Source: Seonamhaeicola algicola
GTDB lineage: Bacteria; Bacteroidota; Bacteroidia; Flavobacteriales; Flavobacteriaceae
Assembly (NCBI RefSeq): GCF_007997385.1
Contig: NZ_VOSC01000019.1
Location: 503-64,502 of the forward strand
DNA: 64,000 bases
Reading direction: 5' to 3'
A program made the translations under genes and the position numbers. The notes under the pieces were generated by a model. The model searched no databases, was not told the DNA's origin, and saw only the letters and a program-made list of their open reading frames with translations. Shown piece by piece: positions 44,694 through 54,539 of this stretch. Positions within the stretch are counted from its first letter, which is position 1. Every line of letters begins with the position of its first letter.

Positions 44694-44987
44694 TTATTCA
44701 TCAACAGGCTCTACTATGGCTTCAATGGCTTCAGCAAGTTTAAAATCTTTATCTGTTACACCATTAGCATCATGTGTAGAAAGTGATATGGTTAAAACGT
44801 TATAAACGTTGCTCCAGTTTGGGTGGTGGTTAAGAGCTTCGCACTCAAAAGCTATACGGCTCATGGCGCTAAAACAGTCTCTAAAATTATCAAATTCAAA
44901 TTCAGCATGAATAGCATCATCAAAATATTCCCAATCAGGGAAACGTAAAAGTTTTGTTTCAATGTCTTGTGCCGATAGTTTACTCAT
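44694..44987 (-). CDS. 4a-hydroxytetrahydrobiopterin dehydratase (pterin carbinolamine dehydratase)
   Basis: A 97-residue protein with the PCD active-site motif EALNHHPNWSNVYNVLTISLSTHD. It dehydrates 4a-hydroxy-tetrahydrobiopterin, the step that recycles the pterin cofactor of aromatic amino acid hydroxylases; some homologues act in molybdopterin or as RNA-polymerase-linked factors. No phenylalanine hydroxylase gene is in the window. It is the last of the unit gcvT - epimerase - PCD, 59 bp after the epimerase. Confidence 0.93.
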   Translation of the reverse strand: MSKLSAQDIETKLLRFPDWEYFDDAIHAEFEFDNFRDCFSAMSRIAFECEALNHHPNWSNVYNVLTISLSTHDANGVTDKDFKLAEAIEAIVEPVDE

Positions 44988-45046
44988 TGTGTTTATGTTT
45001 TTTGATTAACAGTTTTAAAAATACTGAATATTGCTGTGTAAATCAA

Positions 45047-45877
45047 TTATTTTTTTAAATCTTCTAAAACATTAGTACTAAGAATTTGTAAATGTTTTGG
45101 TAGCTTATTAATTTTTGGTAAAACAGCTAAATAACGCTCATCATTGGTGGTAAAAACTCTTTTTATAATAGGTTTTTTTTGTGTTATTATTTGAATTATT
45201 TCATTAATAAAATCGTCATGATGCACCAAATCACTACTTCCTAAATGAAAAATACCGTGCTTGTTACGGTTAATTATGTAATGAATTTGTTGCGATAATT
45301 TATCAATGTTTGTAACATTCATTATTAAATTTGGGAACACTTCAACGGGTTCATTTTCATTGATATTTTGAAGTATTTCAAGTACTCTAGGAGATTTAGC
45401 GCCAAAAACCATTGGTAACCTTAAAACAGCTACTTGTTTTTTAGGTAAGCGTAATAAATTATTTTCTATTTTAATTTTGAAATGCCCATAAATACTATTG
45501 CTAAGTGTTTTTTCGTCTTCATAACTTGGGTATTTACTGTAAGCATCAAAAACGTTTGCAGATGATAAGTATATTATTTTGATTTTATTGGCTCTAACAT
45601 ATTCAGAAAGATGCAAATGCAAAAGTACTTGTTTTGAAAAATCGCCTCGTAAAGATGAAATAATAATTGTTGGTTTTACAATTTCTAAAATTTCGTATAA
45701 ATCATCTTCTTCAAAATTATAATTAAAAAAGTGTCTGTTTTTTTCTAATTGTGTATTTGGTGTACAGTAAGTGCCAAAAGTTTTAAAATAAGAACACAGT
45801 TCTTTATAAATGGCATTGCCTATAAAACCACTGGCACCAAGTATTAATATTCTATGTTTTTCATCTTTCATTTTCAA
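45047..45877 (-). CDS. NAD(P)-dependent epimerase/reductase (RmlD-like)
   Basis: A 276-residue Rossmann-fold protein opening with ILILGASGFIGNAIYKEL. It follows the RmlD/extended short-chain dehydrogenase pattern (VKPTIIISSLRGDF, IIYLSSANVFDAY, VAVLRLPMVFGAKSPR). The usual YxxxK motif is visible as YGHFKIK. The substrate is probably a nucleotide sugar or a related carbonyl compound; nothing in the neighbourhood settles it. It starts 14 bp after gcvT. Confidence 0.85.
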   Translation of the reverse strand: MKMKDEKHRILILGASGFIGNAIYKELCSYFKTFGTYCTPNTQLEKNRHFFNYNFEEDDLYEILEIVKPTIIISSLRGDFSKQVLLHLHLSEYVRANKIKIIYLSSANVFDAYSKYPSYEDEKTLSNSIYGHFKIKIENNLLRLPKKQVAVLRLPMVFGAKSPRVLEILQNINENEPVEVFPNLIMNVTNIDKLSQQIHYIINRNKHGIFHLGSSDLVHHDDFINEIIQIITQKKPIIKRVFTTNDERYLAVLPKINKLPKHLQILSTNVLEDLKK

Positions 45878-45891
45878 TGAGCAACTACAAT

Positions 45892-46974
45892 TTACCCCTT
45901 GTAAAAAGGTAATTTAACTACAGTTGCAGGAATGGCTTTTTTTCTAATTTGTATGTTAATTTTACTATCAACCGTTGCAAACACTTTGGGTACATAACCT
46001 AAACCAATACCAATACCTAGGCTAGGAGACATGGTACCCGATGTTACGTTGCCTATAATATTACCGTTGCCATCTACAATGTCATATCCTTGACGCGGAA
46101 TACCACGTTCGTCTAACTTAAAGGCTACTAGTTTACGTTCAGTACCACGTTCTTTTTCGGCTTTTAAAGCTTCAGAATTTGTGAAATTTTTAGTGAATTT
46201 TGTAATCCAACTTAAGCCAGCTTCAATGGGTGATGTAGTATCATCAATATCATTGCCATATAAACAATATCCCATTTCTAAACGTAAGGTGTCTCTGGCT
46301 GCTAAGCCAATAGGTTTAATACCGTAGTTGGCACCAGCTTTGAAAACGTTATCCCAAATTTGTTTTACTTCAGAGTTTTTGCAATAAATTTCAAATCCGC
46401 CGCTACCAGTGTAACCTGTTGCCGAAATAATAACATGCTCAATACCAGCAAAATCTCCCACAATAAAATTATAAAAGTTAATTGCAGATAAATCATGGCT
46501 GCTTAAGCTTTGCATAGCTTCAACGGCTTTTGGACCTTGAATGGCTAATAACGAATAATCATCACTCAAATTACGCATGGTTGCACCAACATCATTTTTA
46601 CTAGAAATCCAGTTCCAATCTTTTTCAATATTACTGGCATTAACTACTAATAAATAGGTGTGTTCTTTAATTTTATAAACAATTAAATCATCAACAATAC
46701 CGCCTGTTTCATTGGGTAAACAACTGTATTGTGCTTTACCTATTGTTAGTTTAGAGGCATCATTGCTTGTAACTTTTTGTATTAAATTTAAAGCCGTTTC
46801 ACCTTCAATTAAAAATTCGCCCATGTGGCTAACATCAAAAACTCCCACAGCATTTCGCACAGTTTCGTGTTCACTATTTACACCTTCATATTGAACAGGC
46901 ATGTTAAAACCAGCAAAAGGCACCATTTTAGCACCTAAGGCTTCGTGAGTTGATGTTAAGGCAGTATTTTTCAT
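45892..46974 (-). CDS. gcvT: Glycine cleavage system T protein (aminomethyltransferase)
   Basis: A 360-residue folate-dependent enzyme that transfers the methylene of the H-protein-bound aminomethyl group to tetrahydrofolate. Visible are [50 protein letters not shown] and the C-terminal [19 protein letters not shown]. Length is normal. The other glycine cleavage genes are not in the window. A TACATTTG box lies 30 bp upstream (47004-47011). Confidence 0.97.
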   Translation of the reverse strand: MKNTALTSTHEALGAKMVPFAGFNMPVQYEGVNSEHETVRNAVGVFDVSHMGEFLIEGETALNLIQKVTSNDASKLTIGKAQYSCLPNETGGIVDDLIVYKIKEHTYLLVVNASNIEKDWNWISSKNDVGATMRNLSDDYSLLAIQGPKAVEAMQSLSSHDLSAINFYNFIVGDFAGIEHVIISATGYTGSGGFEIYCKNSEVKQIWDNVFKAGANYGIKPIGLAARDTLRLEMGYCLYGNDIDDTTSPIEAGLSWITKFTKNFTNSEALKAEKERGTERKLVAFKLDERGIPRQGYDIVDGNGNIIGNVTSGTMSPSLGIGIGLGYVPKVFATVDSKINIQIRKKAIPATVVKLPFYKG

Positions 46975-47003
46975 GTTTACTAAACGTTTTGTTTAAATTT
47001 TGG

Positions 47004-47011
47004 CAAATGTA
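47004..47011 (-). promoter_or_regulatory. Candidate -7 box for gcvT
   Basis: CAAATGTA on the plus strand reads TACATTTG on the minus strand, 30 bp before the gcvT start. Confidence 0.5.
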
Positions 47012-47167
47012 TCGAAAATTGTTCGGTTTTATAAATGTATACTTAACATTAACTTTCTATAAATTCCATAAGGTAATGCAAGTGTTTCTGTTTTAAATTG
47101 TTAGTAATCTGCAATTGTTAATGCTTGTTAAACTCAGGTTAATTAGCGTTAAATTGTTGGAAATTAA

Positions 47168-47175
47168 TATGTTTG
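47168..47175 (+). promoter_or_regulatory. Candidate -7 box for the NAD(P)-binding oxidoreductase gene
   Basis: TATGTTTG matches TAnnTTTG and ends 16 bp before the ATG at 47192, implying a very short leader. Confidence 0.45.
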
Positions 47176-47191
47176 AAGTTATACTGTATAC

Positions 47192-47842
47192 ATGGAAAAT
47201 ATATTAGTAGCCGGTGCAAATGGCACCACAGGAAAACAAATAGTAAATTTATTAAACGCATCGCAATATTTTAAACCTATTGCTATGGTTAGAAAAGCTG
47301 AACAAAAAAAACAATTTGAAGCTGAAAATATAGAAACCGTTTTAGCTGATTTAGAAGAGGATTTAAATCATGTTTTTGATAATAATAAAACCATAGACAA
47401 AGTATTATTTGCTGCTGGTTCTGGTGGGAAAAATGTTTTTAAGGTTGACCAAGATGGTGCTAAGCGTTTAATTGATGCATCAAAAGCAAATAATATTAAA
47501 AAGTTTGTTATGTTAAGCTCTATGGGTGCTGATAAACCCGAAGAAGCCAATAAATTACATGACTACTTAAAAGCAAAACACAATGCTGATGAATATTTAA
47601 AAAGTAGTGGACTAAACTATAGTATTGTTAGGCCAGGAACATTAACAAATAATGCGGCTGAACATAAAATTAAATTAGAAGAATCACTAAATGAACATGG
47701 TGAAATTAGTAGGGCAGATGTGGCGCAAACTTTAGTTAAAGTTCTTAATGATGACACAGCAAATAAGGCCACTTTTGAAATAATAAAAGGCCACACCTTA
47801 ATAGGTGAAGCCTTAAATAAATTTTCAACGGTTGTTTATTAA
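47192..47842 (+). CDS. NAD(P)H-binding atypical short-chain dehydrogenase (NmrA/SDR_a5-like)
   Basis: A 216-residue Rossmann-fold protein with the atypical glycine motif VAGANGTTGKQIV at the N-terminus, KFVMLSSMGADKPEEA and SIVRPGTLTNNAAEHKI. It belongs to the NAD(P)H-binding family (YwnB/NmrA-like) that often acts as a redox-sensing or quinone-reducing protein. There is no YxxxK catalytic pair at the classical position. It stands alone on the plus strand and overlaps thrC tail to tail by 4 bp. Confidence 0.9.
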   Translation: MENILVAGANGTTGKQIVNLLNASQYFKPIAMVRKAEQKKQFEAENIETVLADLEEDLNHVFDNNKTIDKVLFAAGSGGKNVFKVDQDGAKRLIDASKANNIKKFVMLSSMGADKPEEANKLHDYLKAKHNADEYLKSSGLNYSIVRPGTLTNNAAEHKIKLEESLNEHGEISRADVAQTLVKVLNDDTANKATFEIIKGHTLIGEALNKFSTVVY

Positions 47843-49134
47843 CGGTTAAGCAAATATGATTTTAAATCTGTGTAGCTGCCAATTTTGGTGGCTACTTTTG
47901 TTTTATCCATAACAGCCTGAATTTGTTTTGGCAATGGTTGTTTTTCTTTTACAACGTCTTCAACTACATCTAAAAACTTAGTTGGATGCGCTGTTTCTAA
48001 AAACACACAATGTGCATTTGGGTTAGTTTCTAAATGTTTTTTACAACCCAAATACCCCACAGCACCATGCGGATCTGCTACATAGTTATAATTGTTATAC
48101 ATTTCTAACATAGCAGCTTTAGTTGCATCATCTGTAAACCAATATGAAGACAAGTTATTTTTTAATGTTTCAAACTTGTTTTTATATATTTCTTGTATTC
48201 TAATAAAATTACTTGGTGCACCAACATCCATAGCATTGCTTATTGTTTGAATAGATGGCTTAGGTTCATATAATTCAGATTCTAAATAACGTGTTACAAC
48301 ATTATTAGCATTGTTTGATGCTATAAAGTGTTTAATTGGTAACCCTAATTGTTGCGCCATCATACCGGCACAAATATTACCAAAATTACCACTTGGTACA
48401 GAAAATACAATATCGTTATAAGTTTTGTATAATTGTTTGTATGCAAACACAAAGTAGAATAGTTGTGGTAACCAACGCGCCACATTAATGGAGTTTGCCG
48501 ATGTTAGCTGCATTTTATTAGTTAAATCTTCATCTAAAAAAGCGGTTTTAACCATAGCCTGACAATCATCAAAAGTGCCATTTACTTCTAATGCTTTAAT
48601 ATTTTGTCCTAATGTGGTTAATTGTTTTTCTTGAATATCGCTCACTTTTCCGCTAGGATAAAGTATAACTACATTTACACCTTTAACACCTAAAAAACCA
48701 TTTGCAACAGCACCACCAGTATCGCCTGATGTTGCTACTAAAACAGTTACTTCGTTATTGTTATTTTTATTAAAATAACCTAAACAACGTGCCATAAAGC
48801 GTGCACCAACATCTTTAAATGCCATGGTTGGCCCATGAAACAATTCTAAAGTTGAAATATTATCATTCAACTTTACCACAGGAAAATCAAAAGACAAGGT
48901 TTCTTCAACAATTGTTTTTAAAACATTTTCTGGAATTTCAGGTGACACAAATTGTTTAATAGTTTGAAAAGCTATTTCTGCATTTGATAAACTATCTAGA
49001 TTTTTAAAAAAATCATCAGACAATGGCGTTATGCTCTCAGGAAAATATAAACCTTTATCTGATGCTAAGCCTTTAACAACTGCGTTTTCAAACGTTGTGT
49101 TTGGTGCTTTATGGTTTAGTGAGTAGTAGTTCAT
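47839..49134 (-). CDS. thrC: Threonine synthase
   Basis: A 431-residue pyridoxal-phosphate enzyme that converts O-phosphohomoserine to threonine. The PLP lysine is in HGPTMAFKDVGARFMARCL. Other marks are VLVATSGDTGGAVANGF, SVPSGNFGNICAGMMAQQLGLP and CVFLETAHPTKF near the C-terminus. It is the last gene of the thrA-thrB-thrC operon, 2 bp after thrB. Confidence 0.97.
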   Translation of the reverse strand: MNYYSLNHKAPNTTFENAVVKGLASDKGLYFPESITPLSDDFFKNLDSLSNAEIAFQTIKQFVSPEIPENVLKTIVEETLSFDFPVVKLNDNISTLELFHGPTMAFKDVGARFMARCLGYFNKNNNNEVTVLVATSGDTGGAVANGFLGVKGVNVVILYPSGKVSDIQEKQLTTLGQNIKALEVNGTFDDCQAMVKTAFLDEDLTNKMQLTSANSINVARWLPQLFYFVFAYKQLYKTYNDIVFSVPSGNFGNICAGMMAQQLGLPIKHFIASNNANNVVTRYLESELYEPKPSIQTISNAMDVGAPSNFIRIQEIYKNKFETLKNNLSSYWFTDDATKAAMLEMYNNYNYVADPHGAVGYLGCKKHLETNPNAHCVFLETAHPTKFLDVVEDVVKEKQPLPKQIQAVMDKTKVATKIGSYTDLKSYLLNR

Positions 49135-49136
49135 GT

Positions 49137-50060
49137 TTAGTTCAATATTTTTATCCCTATTGTATTAATTTTAGACACATGAATATCAAAATCAATTCCA
49201 GTGGAGTTGTATACGTTTTTAATGGCTTCTGCAACTTTTTGGGCGGTTTCTTCGCCTTTGCAAAGCGAAAAGATTGAGGGTCCGGAACCCGAAATACAAG
49301 CACCTAATGCTCCGGCGTTTATCATGCTATTTTTAACCTCTTGATAATGCGGAATTAGTTTGCTTCTGTGCGGCTCTATAATAACATCGTGAAGCGAATC
49401 TTTTATTAAATTGTAATTGTTAGTATGTAAGGCATGAATTAAACTACCAACATTAGACCATTGTGTAATGGCATTACTTAACGAAACTTCTTTTGGTAAA
49501 ACGGCACGAGATTCTGATGTTTTTATTTCAATTTGCGGATGAATAATAGTTGCATACAAATCATCTGGACTCGGAATTTCTAGAATTTGTAAAGGCTTTA
49601 TTCCTTTAACCAAAGTAAAGCCACCAAACATAGCAGGAGCAAGGTTATCGGCATGTTCGCATTTACTTGCTAAAGCTTCCCCTTTCATTGCAAATTCAGT
49701 TAATTGTGTTTTGCTAAACGGTCTTCCTAAAAGTTCGTTCATACCAAATACACTTCCAACAGCACTGGCAGCGCTACTACCAATACCGCTACCAGGTTTT
49801 ATGTTTTTATAAATTTCAATTTCGAAACCAAAATCTATATCCAGAGCTTCGTACATGGCTAGTGCTGAAACACCAGCTACGTTTTGGTGGGCTTCATAAG
49901 GCAAATTGAAACCTTCAATATGGGTTATTTTAATACCTTTAGTTTCAACCTTACGAATAACCATGGTATCACCAACATTGTCTAAACAAAAGCCTAAAAC
50001 GTCAAATCCGCAAGCAACATTTGCCACTGTAGCAGGTGAAAAAATTTTTATTTCGTTCAT
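49137..50060 (-). CDS. thrB: Homoserine kinase
   Basis: A GHMP-family kinase that phosphorylates homoserine. The ATP-binding motif is KPGSGIGSSAASAVGSVFG. I set the start at the ATG at 50060 because MNEIKIFSPATVANVACGFD begins as the family does. An earlier in-frame ATG at 50126 would add 22 residues and bring the gene within 5 bp of thrA. Both starts are possible, and the operon spacing favours the earlier one. Other family marks are GACISGSGPSIFSL near the C-terminus. Confidence 0.93.
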   Translation of the reverse strand: MNEIKIFSPATVANVACGFDVLGFCLDNVGDTMVIRKVETKGIKITHIEGFNLPYEAHQNVAGVSALAMYEALDIDFGFEIEIYKNIKPGSGIGSSAASAVGSVFGMNELLGRPFSKTQLTEFAMKGEALASKCEHADNLAPAMFGGFTLVKGIKPLQILEIPSPDDLYATIIHPQIEIKTSESRAVLPKEVSLSNAITQWSNVGSLIHALHTNNYNLIKDSLHDVIIEPHRSKLIPHYQEVKNSMINAGALGACISGSGPSIFSLCKGEETAQKVAEAIKNVYNSTGIDFDIHVSKINTIGIKILN

Positions 50061-50131
50061 GTGTTCAATTAAATAATTTTCGGCGGCACTAGAGCATGAA
50101 ATATCACTTTCTTTGTGTAATTCCATAGATT

Positions 50132-52576
50132 TTAATTGTTTGCTAATCTAATAATATCTGCAAATAAGCCTGATGCTGTAACATCGGCACCAGCGCCAGC
50201 GCCTTTAATAATCATAGGTTGTTTTGGGTAGCGTTCTGTATAAAACATTACTATATTATCACTACCTTCTAAGTTGTAAAATGGATGTCCTACAGGAATT
50301 TCTTGTAAGCTTACACTTGCGTTACCATTATCAAATTTTGCCACATATTTTAACTGACAATTATGCGCTTTCGCGGAAGCAAATAAGGCCTGATAATGTG
50401 CTTCATCATCAATTAATGTTTTATAAAAATCATCAACAGTATCACTTTTTAGTCCTGCTTCCGAAAGGAATGATGTGTTTTTAATATCTTCTAAATTCAT
50501 TTCAACACCACTTTCTCTGGCTAAAATTAAAATTTTTCTAGCCACATCAACACCGCTTAAATCTATTCTTGGGTCTGGTTCAGTGTAACCTTCGGCAGCG
50601 GCTTGTTTTACAACATCATAAAACTTAGTAGTATCATTAAAATTATTAAAAACGAAATTTAAACTTCCGCTTAAAACCGCTTGAATAGATTTAATTTTAT
50701 CACCCGAAGCTACTAAATTATTAAGTGTATCAATAACTGGTAAACCTGCACCAACATTGGTTTCAAATAAAAAGGGCGCATTGTATTTAAGTGATAAACG
50801 TTTTAATTCTTTGTAGTTTGAAAATGTACTTGAACAAGCAATTTTATTACAAGCTACAACAGCAATACTTTCGCGTAAATAGTGTGCATAAAGATTGGCT
50901 ACATCTTTATTTGCGGTAACATCAACAAAAATACTGTTGCGTAAATTTAAAGCTTTAGTTTTTTCAAAAAAGCCTTGTAATGAAGCTTGTTCGCCATTTT
51001 TTAATTGGTCTTTCCAGTTTTTTAAATCTAGTCCATTATCATTAAAAATCATTTTCCTAGAATTAGAAAGTCCTGCAATGCGCAAGTTTATTTTTAAGTT
51101 TTCTTTTAAATATTTACGTTGCTGTTTTATTTGTTCAACCAAACGTTCACCAACATTACCAACACCTGTAATAAATACATTAAGTTGTTTTGTTTTACTT
51201 TCAAAAAACTGTTCATGTAGCACGTTTAATGCCTTTTTAACATCAGTTTCAGCAATAACAACCGATATGTTTTTTTCTGAAGCACCTTGAGCAATAGCAC
51301 GAATATTAATGTTGTTTTTACCTAAGGCACTAAACATTTTACCACTAATACCTTGGTGGTTTTTCATATTATCACCTACCAAGGCTACTATTGATAAATG
51401 CTCTTCAACAACAATAGGTTCAATTTTATTAAGCGCAATTTCGTTTTCAAAAGTAGCATCAATAGCTTCTTTGGCTAATATAGCATCTTTAGCTTCAATA
51501 CCTAAACAAATTGAATGTTCTGATGATGCTTGGGTAATTAAAATTATATTTATTTTTTCTTGGGAAAGTGTTTCAAACAAACGTTTAGAAAACCCAGGGA
51601 TACCAACCATTCCGCTACCTTCTAAAGTTAACAATGCTATATTACCAATGTTGCTTATACCTTTTACAGGGTTTGCACCATTTGTTGCTTTGTTTGAAAT
51701 AATGGTACCAATAGCATTGGGCTCTAAAGTGTTTTTAATATGAATTGGAATTTCTAGGTTTAAAACTGGTTGTACCGTTGGTGGATACAAAACTTTAGCC
51801 CCAAAATGCGATAATTCCATGGCTTCTTGGTATGATATTTCACTAATAGGGTAGGCCTGTTTTACCATTTTTGGGTTGGTGGTAAACATACCGCTAACAT
51901 CTGTCCAAATTTCTAACTGTTCAACTTTTAAAGCAGCAGCTATAATGGCCGCTGTAAAATCTGACCCGCCACGCCCAAGTGTTGTTTGTTCTCCGTTTAC
52001 CGATTTTGAAACAAAACCTGGTAAAATGGTAATTTTTTGTGAAGCCGCTTTAAAATAATCTTGAATATTTTTATTTGTTATTTTATAGTTAACCTCGGCC
52101 TTTGTAAAGTTTGCATTTGTAATTACAAGCTCTTGAGAATTTTTTCTTTCAGCAGATAATCCTCTGCTTTTTATGGTTTCGGCAATAATAAAAGAAGATA
52201 ACAACTCGCCAAAACTCACTAATTTATCGGATGTTTTAGGTGATAATTCATTTATTAAAAAAATACCATCTAATAAGTTTTTAAGCGCACTAAGTTGTGT
52301 TTCAACATAAGCAATGACCGCTTCATTATTTTCTGGAATTAACTCATTAACTATTGCTATATGTGTTTGCTTAATGGTATTAAAAACGTCGGTAAAGTCT
52401 GCTTCTTTATTTTGTGCTTTTTTACCAGCTAATAATAATTTATCGGTTATGCCACCAACAGCAGATACAACGCATGCAACAGCGCTGTTTTTTGAGGTGT
52501 TTTCTAAAATGTTTATTACGTTATTTATGTTTTTTGAAGAACCTACAGATGTTCCTCCAAATTTTAAAACCTTCAT
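50132..52576 (-). CDS. thrA: Bifunctional aspartate kinase / homoserine dehydrogenase
   Basis: An 814-residue fusion of the first and third steps of the aspartate-to-threonine pathway. The kinase starts MKVLKFGGTSVGSSKNI and has TLGRGGSDFTAAI. Two ACT regulatory modules follow (around residues 315-460, with GISGKMFSALGKNNINIRAIAQGASE). The dehydrogenase begins near residue 465 with VFITGVGNVGERLVEQI and ends with GAGAGADVTASGLFADI, the homoserine dehydrogenase C-terminus. The ACT part suggests threonine feedback. The gene heads thrA-thrB-thrC and has a long leader (to 52796). Confidence 0.97.
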   Translation of the reverse strand: MKVLKFGGTSVGSSKNINNVINILENTSKNSAVACVVSAVGGITDKLLLAGKKAQNKEADFTDVFNTIKQTHIAIVNELIPENNEAVIAYVETQLSALKNLLDGIFLINELSPKTSDKLVSFGELLSSFIIAETIKSRGLSAERKNSQELVITNANFTKAEVNYKITNKNIQDYFKAASQKITILPGFVSKSVNGEQTTLGRGGSDFTAAIIAAALKVEQLEIWTDVSGMFTTNPKMVKQAYPISEISYQEAMELSHFGAKVLYPPTVQPVLNLEIPIHIKNTLEPNAIGTIISNKATNGANPVKGISNIGNIALLTLEGSGMVGIPGFSKRLFETLSQEKINIILITQASSEHSICLGIEAKDAILAKEAIDATFENEIALNKIEPIVVEEHLSIVALVGDNMKNHQGISGKMFSALGKNNINIRAIAQGASEKNISVVIAETDVKKALNVLHEQFFESKTKQLNVFITGVGNVGERLVEQIKQQRKYLKENLKINLRIAGLSNSRKMIFNDNGLDLKNWKDQLKNGEQASLQGFFEKTKALNLRNSIFVDVTANKDVANLYAHYLRESIAVVACNKIACSSTFSNYKELKRLSLKYNAPFLFETNVGAGLPVIDTLNNLVASGDKIKSIQAVLSGSLNFVFNNFNDTTKFYDVVKQAAAEGYTEPDPRIDLSGVDVARKILILARESGVEMNLEDIKNTSFLSEAGLKSDTVDDFYKTLIDDEAHYQALFASAKAHNCQLKYVAKFDNGNASVSLQEIPVGHPFYNLEGSDNIVMFYTERYPKQPMIIKGAGAGADVTASGLFADIIRLANN

Positions 52577-52920
52577 TTTTTAATGAATTGATTATGTAAA
52601 TATTTTATTGAAACGTGATTTACTGAAAAAATCACACGATAGCCTGAAGTATATATAATTAACAACCCCAAAGGGTAATTGTATTTGTAGTTGTACCAAT
52701 AATAGAAATGATTCTTTTTGTAGAAAAAGAACGTGTAAGTATCGTATTTTGGTTCAAATGATTCATTATAAGCTATAGTAATATTACTCAAAAGTATTAC
52801 ATTTAACCAAATTAAAAAACTAAAACATTTTTTTTGTAGTATTCTTAAGCATAACACTTTTTATTTTAAGAAATTCAACGTTATTACAAAAGAATTAGAA
52901 ATTCTATAAACATTACATTA
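52577..52920. other. 344-bp divergent region between thrA and nnr, with hairpins in the thrA leader
   Basis: A minus-strand TACTTTTG box at 52789-52796 is the best thrA -7 candidate and gives a leader of roughly 200 nt. Within it are three small inverted repeats: GTGATTT (52615-52621) with AAATCAC (52629-52635); a GGGG/CCC-type hairpin around 52663-52680; and TTCTTTTT (52712-52719) with AAAAAGAA (52724-52731). A 94-codon frame in the minus strand (52573-52857) starts upstream of the box, is Tyr/Asn-rich and has no recognisable family, so I do not call it a gene. No Thr/Ile-rich leader peptide is visible. Confidence 0.5.
52789..52796 (-). promoter_or_regulatory. Candidate -7 box for the thrABC operon
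   Basis: CAAAAGTA on the plus strand reads TACTTTTG on the minus strand, an exact TAnnTTTG match, 213 bp upstream of thrA. The nearest TTG is not at the -33 spacing. Confidence 0.45.
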
Positions 52921-54480
52921 ATGAAAATATTCTCTAAGGAACAAATTTACGAAGGAGATAAACTAACCGCAGTAAGACAAAATATTACATCAACCGATTT
53001 AATGGAACGTGCCGCAACGCAAATTTTTAACTGGATGCATATGCGTATGCAAGGTGCACAAGTACCCGTACACGTATTTTGTGGTATTGGTAATAACGGA
53101 GGCGATGGTTTGGTGTTGGCAAGACACTTAATTACTCATGGCTACAACGTGCACACCTATGTTGTAAACTATAGTGATAAACGCTCAAAAGATTTTTTAA
53201 TTAATTACGATAGAATAAAAAACGTTACCAAAAAATGGCCAATTTTATTAAAGTGTGAAGACGATTTTCCTGAAATTCACCCTGATGATATTATTGTTGA
53301 TGCTGTTTTTGGTATTGGACTTAACAGACCTGTTGTAGATTGGGTTAAAGCTCTATTTGTTCATTTTAGAAACACAAAAGCTTTTACATTATCAGTTGAT
53401 ATTCCTTCAGGCTTACACACCGATAAAGTTCCCGAAAATGAAAATGATGTTGTACACGCAGGTTATACCCTAAGTTTTGCAACGCCTAAATTAATTTTCT
53501 TTTTACCTCAAACCGCTAAATACACCGTACAATGGGAAGTTTTAGATATTGGTTTAGATACAGAATTTGTTCAAACTACAAACACCGAAGTAGAATTAAT
53601 TGGTAAATATGAAGTTTTACCAATGTACGTACCACGCGATAAGTTTTCGCACAAAGGTAATTTTGGTCATAGTTTAATAATTGGCGGAAGCTATGGAAAA
53701 ATAGGAGCTGTTACTTTAGCTAGTAAAGCCTGTTTATCTGCAGGTGCTGGTTTGGTTTCTGTATTTATACCTAAATGTGGCTATAATGTATTACAAACTT
53801 CATTTCCTGAAGCCATGGTGCTTACAGATGATAATGAAACACGTATTACTAATATTACATTTGATATTGAACCAACTGTTATTGGTGTTGGCGTTGGCTT
53901 AGGTACAAACACAAGTACAGCCAAAGCTTTTGAAAACTTTTTAAAAATAAACAAAGTGCCTTTGGTTATTGATGCTGATGGATTAAACTTATTAGCCACA
54001 AACAAAGATTTATTAAAATTATTACCCGAAAATACTGTTTTAACACCACATCCAAAGGAATTAGAGCGTTTGGTTGGTAAGTGGAAAGACGATTTTGATA
54101 AGTTGAAAAAAACCAAAGCGCTATCAAAAAAATATAAAATTATTATTGTTGTGAAAGGTGCCAATACTATTACGGTTGCTGGCAATAAATTATATATTAA
54201 CACTACAGGAAACCCTGGGTTAGCTACAGCAGGATCAGGCGATGTTTTAATGGGAATTATTACTGGTTTAATCTCACAAGGCTACAATTCGTTACAAGCA
54301 AGTATTTTTGGGGTTTATTTACACGGAAAATCTGGAGATATTGCTGTTAATGATTATGGTTACCAAAGTTTAATAGCAAGCCATGTAATAGATTATTTGG
54401 GTGAAGCCTTTATTGATTTATTTAAACAACCCGAACAACAACAAGCACCTCAAGAGGCTGATGAGGCAGCTAACCAATAG
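52921..54480 (+). CDS. nnr: Bifunctional NAD(P)H-hydrate epimerase / ADP-dependent dehydratase
   Basis: A 519-residue repair enzyme that rescues damaged NAD(P)H hydrates. The N-terminal epimerase (YjeF_N) spans about residues 1-210, with GIGNNGGDGLVLARHLITHG. The C-terminal dehydratase (YjeF_C) spans about 225-500, with SLIIGGSYGKIGAV, LTPHPKELERLVG and the phosphate-loop-like GNPGLATAGSGDVLMGIITGL. Two domains on one chain is the common bacterial form. The gene is divergent from thrA and single on its strand. The last residues are Gln/Ala/Glu-rich. Confidence 0.96.
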   Translation: MKIFSKEQIYEGDKLTAVRQNITSTDLMERAATQIFNWMHMRMQGAQVPVHVFCGIGNNGGDGLVLARHLITHGYNVHTYVVNYSDKRSKDFLINYDRIKNVTKKWPILLKCEDDFPEIHPDDIIVDAVFGIGLNRPVVDWVKALFVHFRNTKAFTLSVDIPSGLHTDKVPENENDVVHAGYTLSFATPKLIFFLPQTAKYTVQWEVLDIGLDTEFVQTTNTEVELIGKYEVLPMYVPRDKFSHKGNFGHSLIIGGSYGKIGAVTLASKACLSAGAGLVSVFIPKCGYNVLQTSFPEAMVLTDDNETRITNITFDIEPTVIGVGVGLGTNTSTAKAFENFLKINKVPLVIDADGLNLLATNKDLLKLLPENTVLTPHPKELERLVGKWKDDFDKLKKTKALSKKYKIIIVVKGANTITVAGNKLYINTTGNPGLATAGSGDVLMGIITGLISQGYNSLQASIFGVYLHGKSGDIAVNDYGYQSLIASHVIDYLGEAFIDLFKQPEQQQAPQEADEAANQ

Positions 54481-54494
54481 TAATTTATTTAATT

Positions 54495-54539
54495 ATACAC
54501 TGGTTTTATTTAAATTTAAACATTATAAAACTAGTGTAT
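54495..54539. repeat. 15-bp inverted repeat between convergent nnr and the SPOR gene
   Basis: ATACACTGGTTTTAT (54495-54509) and ATAAAACTAGTGTAT (54525-54539) are complementary except for one G-U pair, with a 15-nt AT-rich loop. The right arm overlaps the last codons of the SPOR gene. It is a plausible two-way transcription stop, though no strong T-run follows. Confidence 0.6.

Noticed and set aside
52573-52857. 94-codon minus-strand frame upstream of thrA with a signal-like start
   Set aside because: It is Tyr/Asn-rich, AT-driven, overlaps the thrA start by 4 bp and begins upstream of the best promoter box. A small secreted protein cannot be fully excluded.
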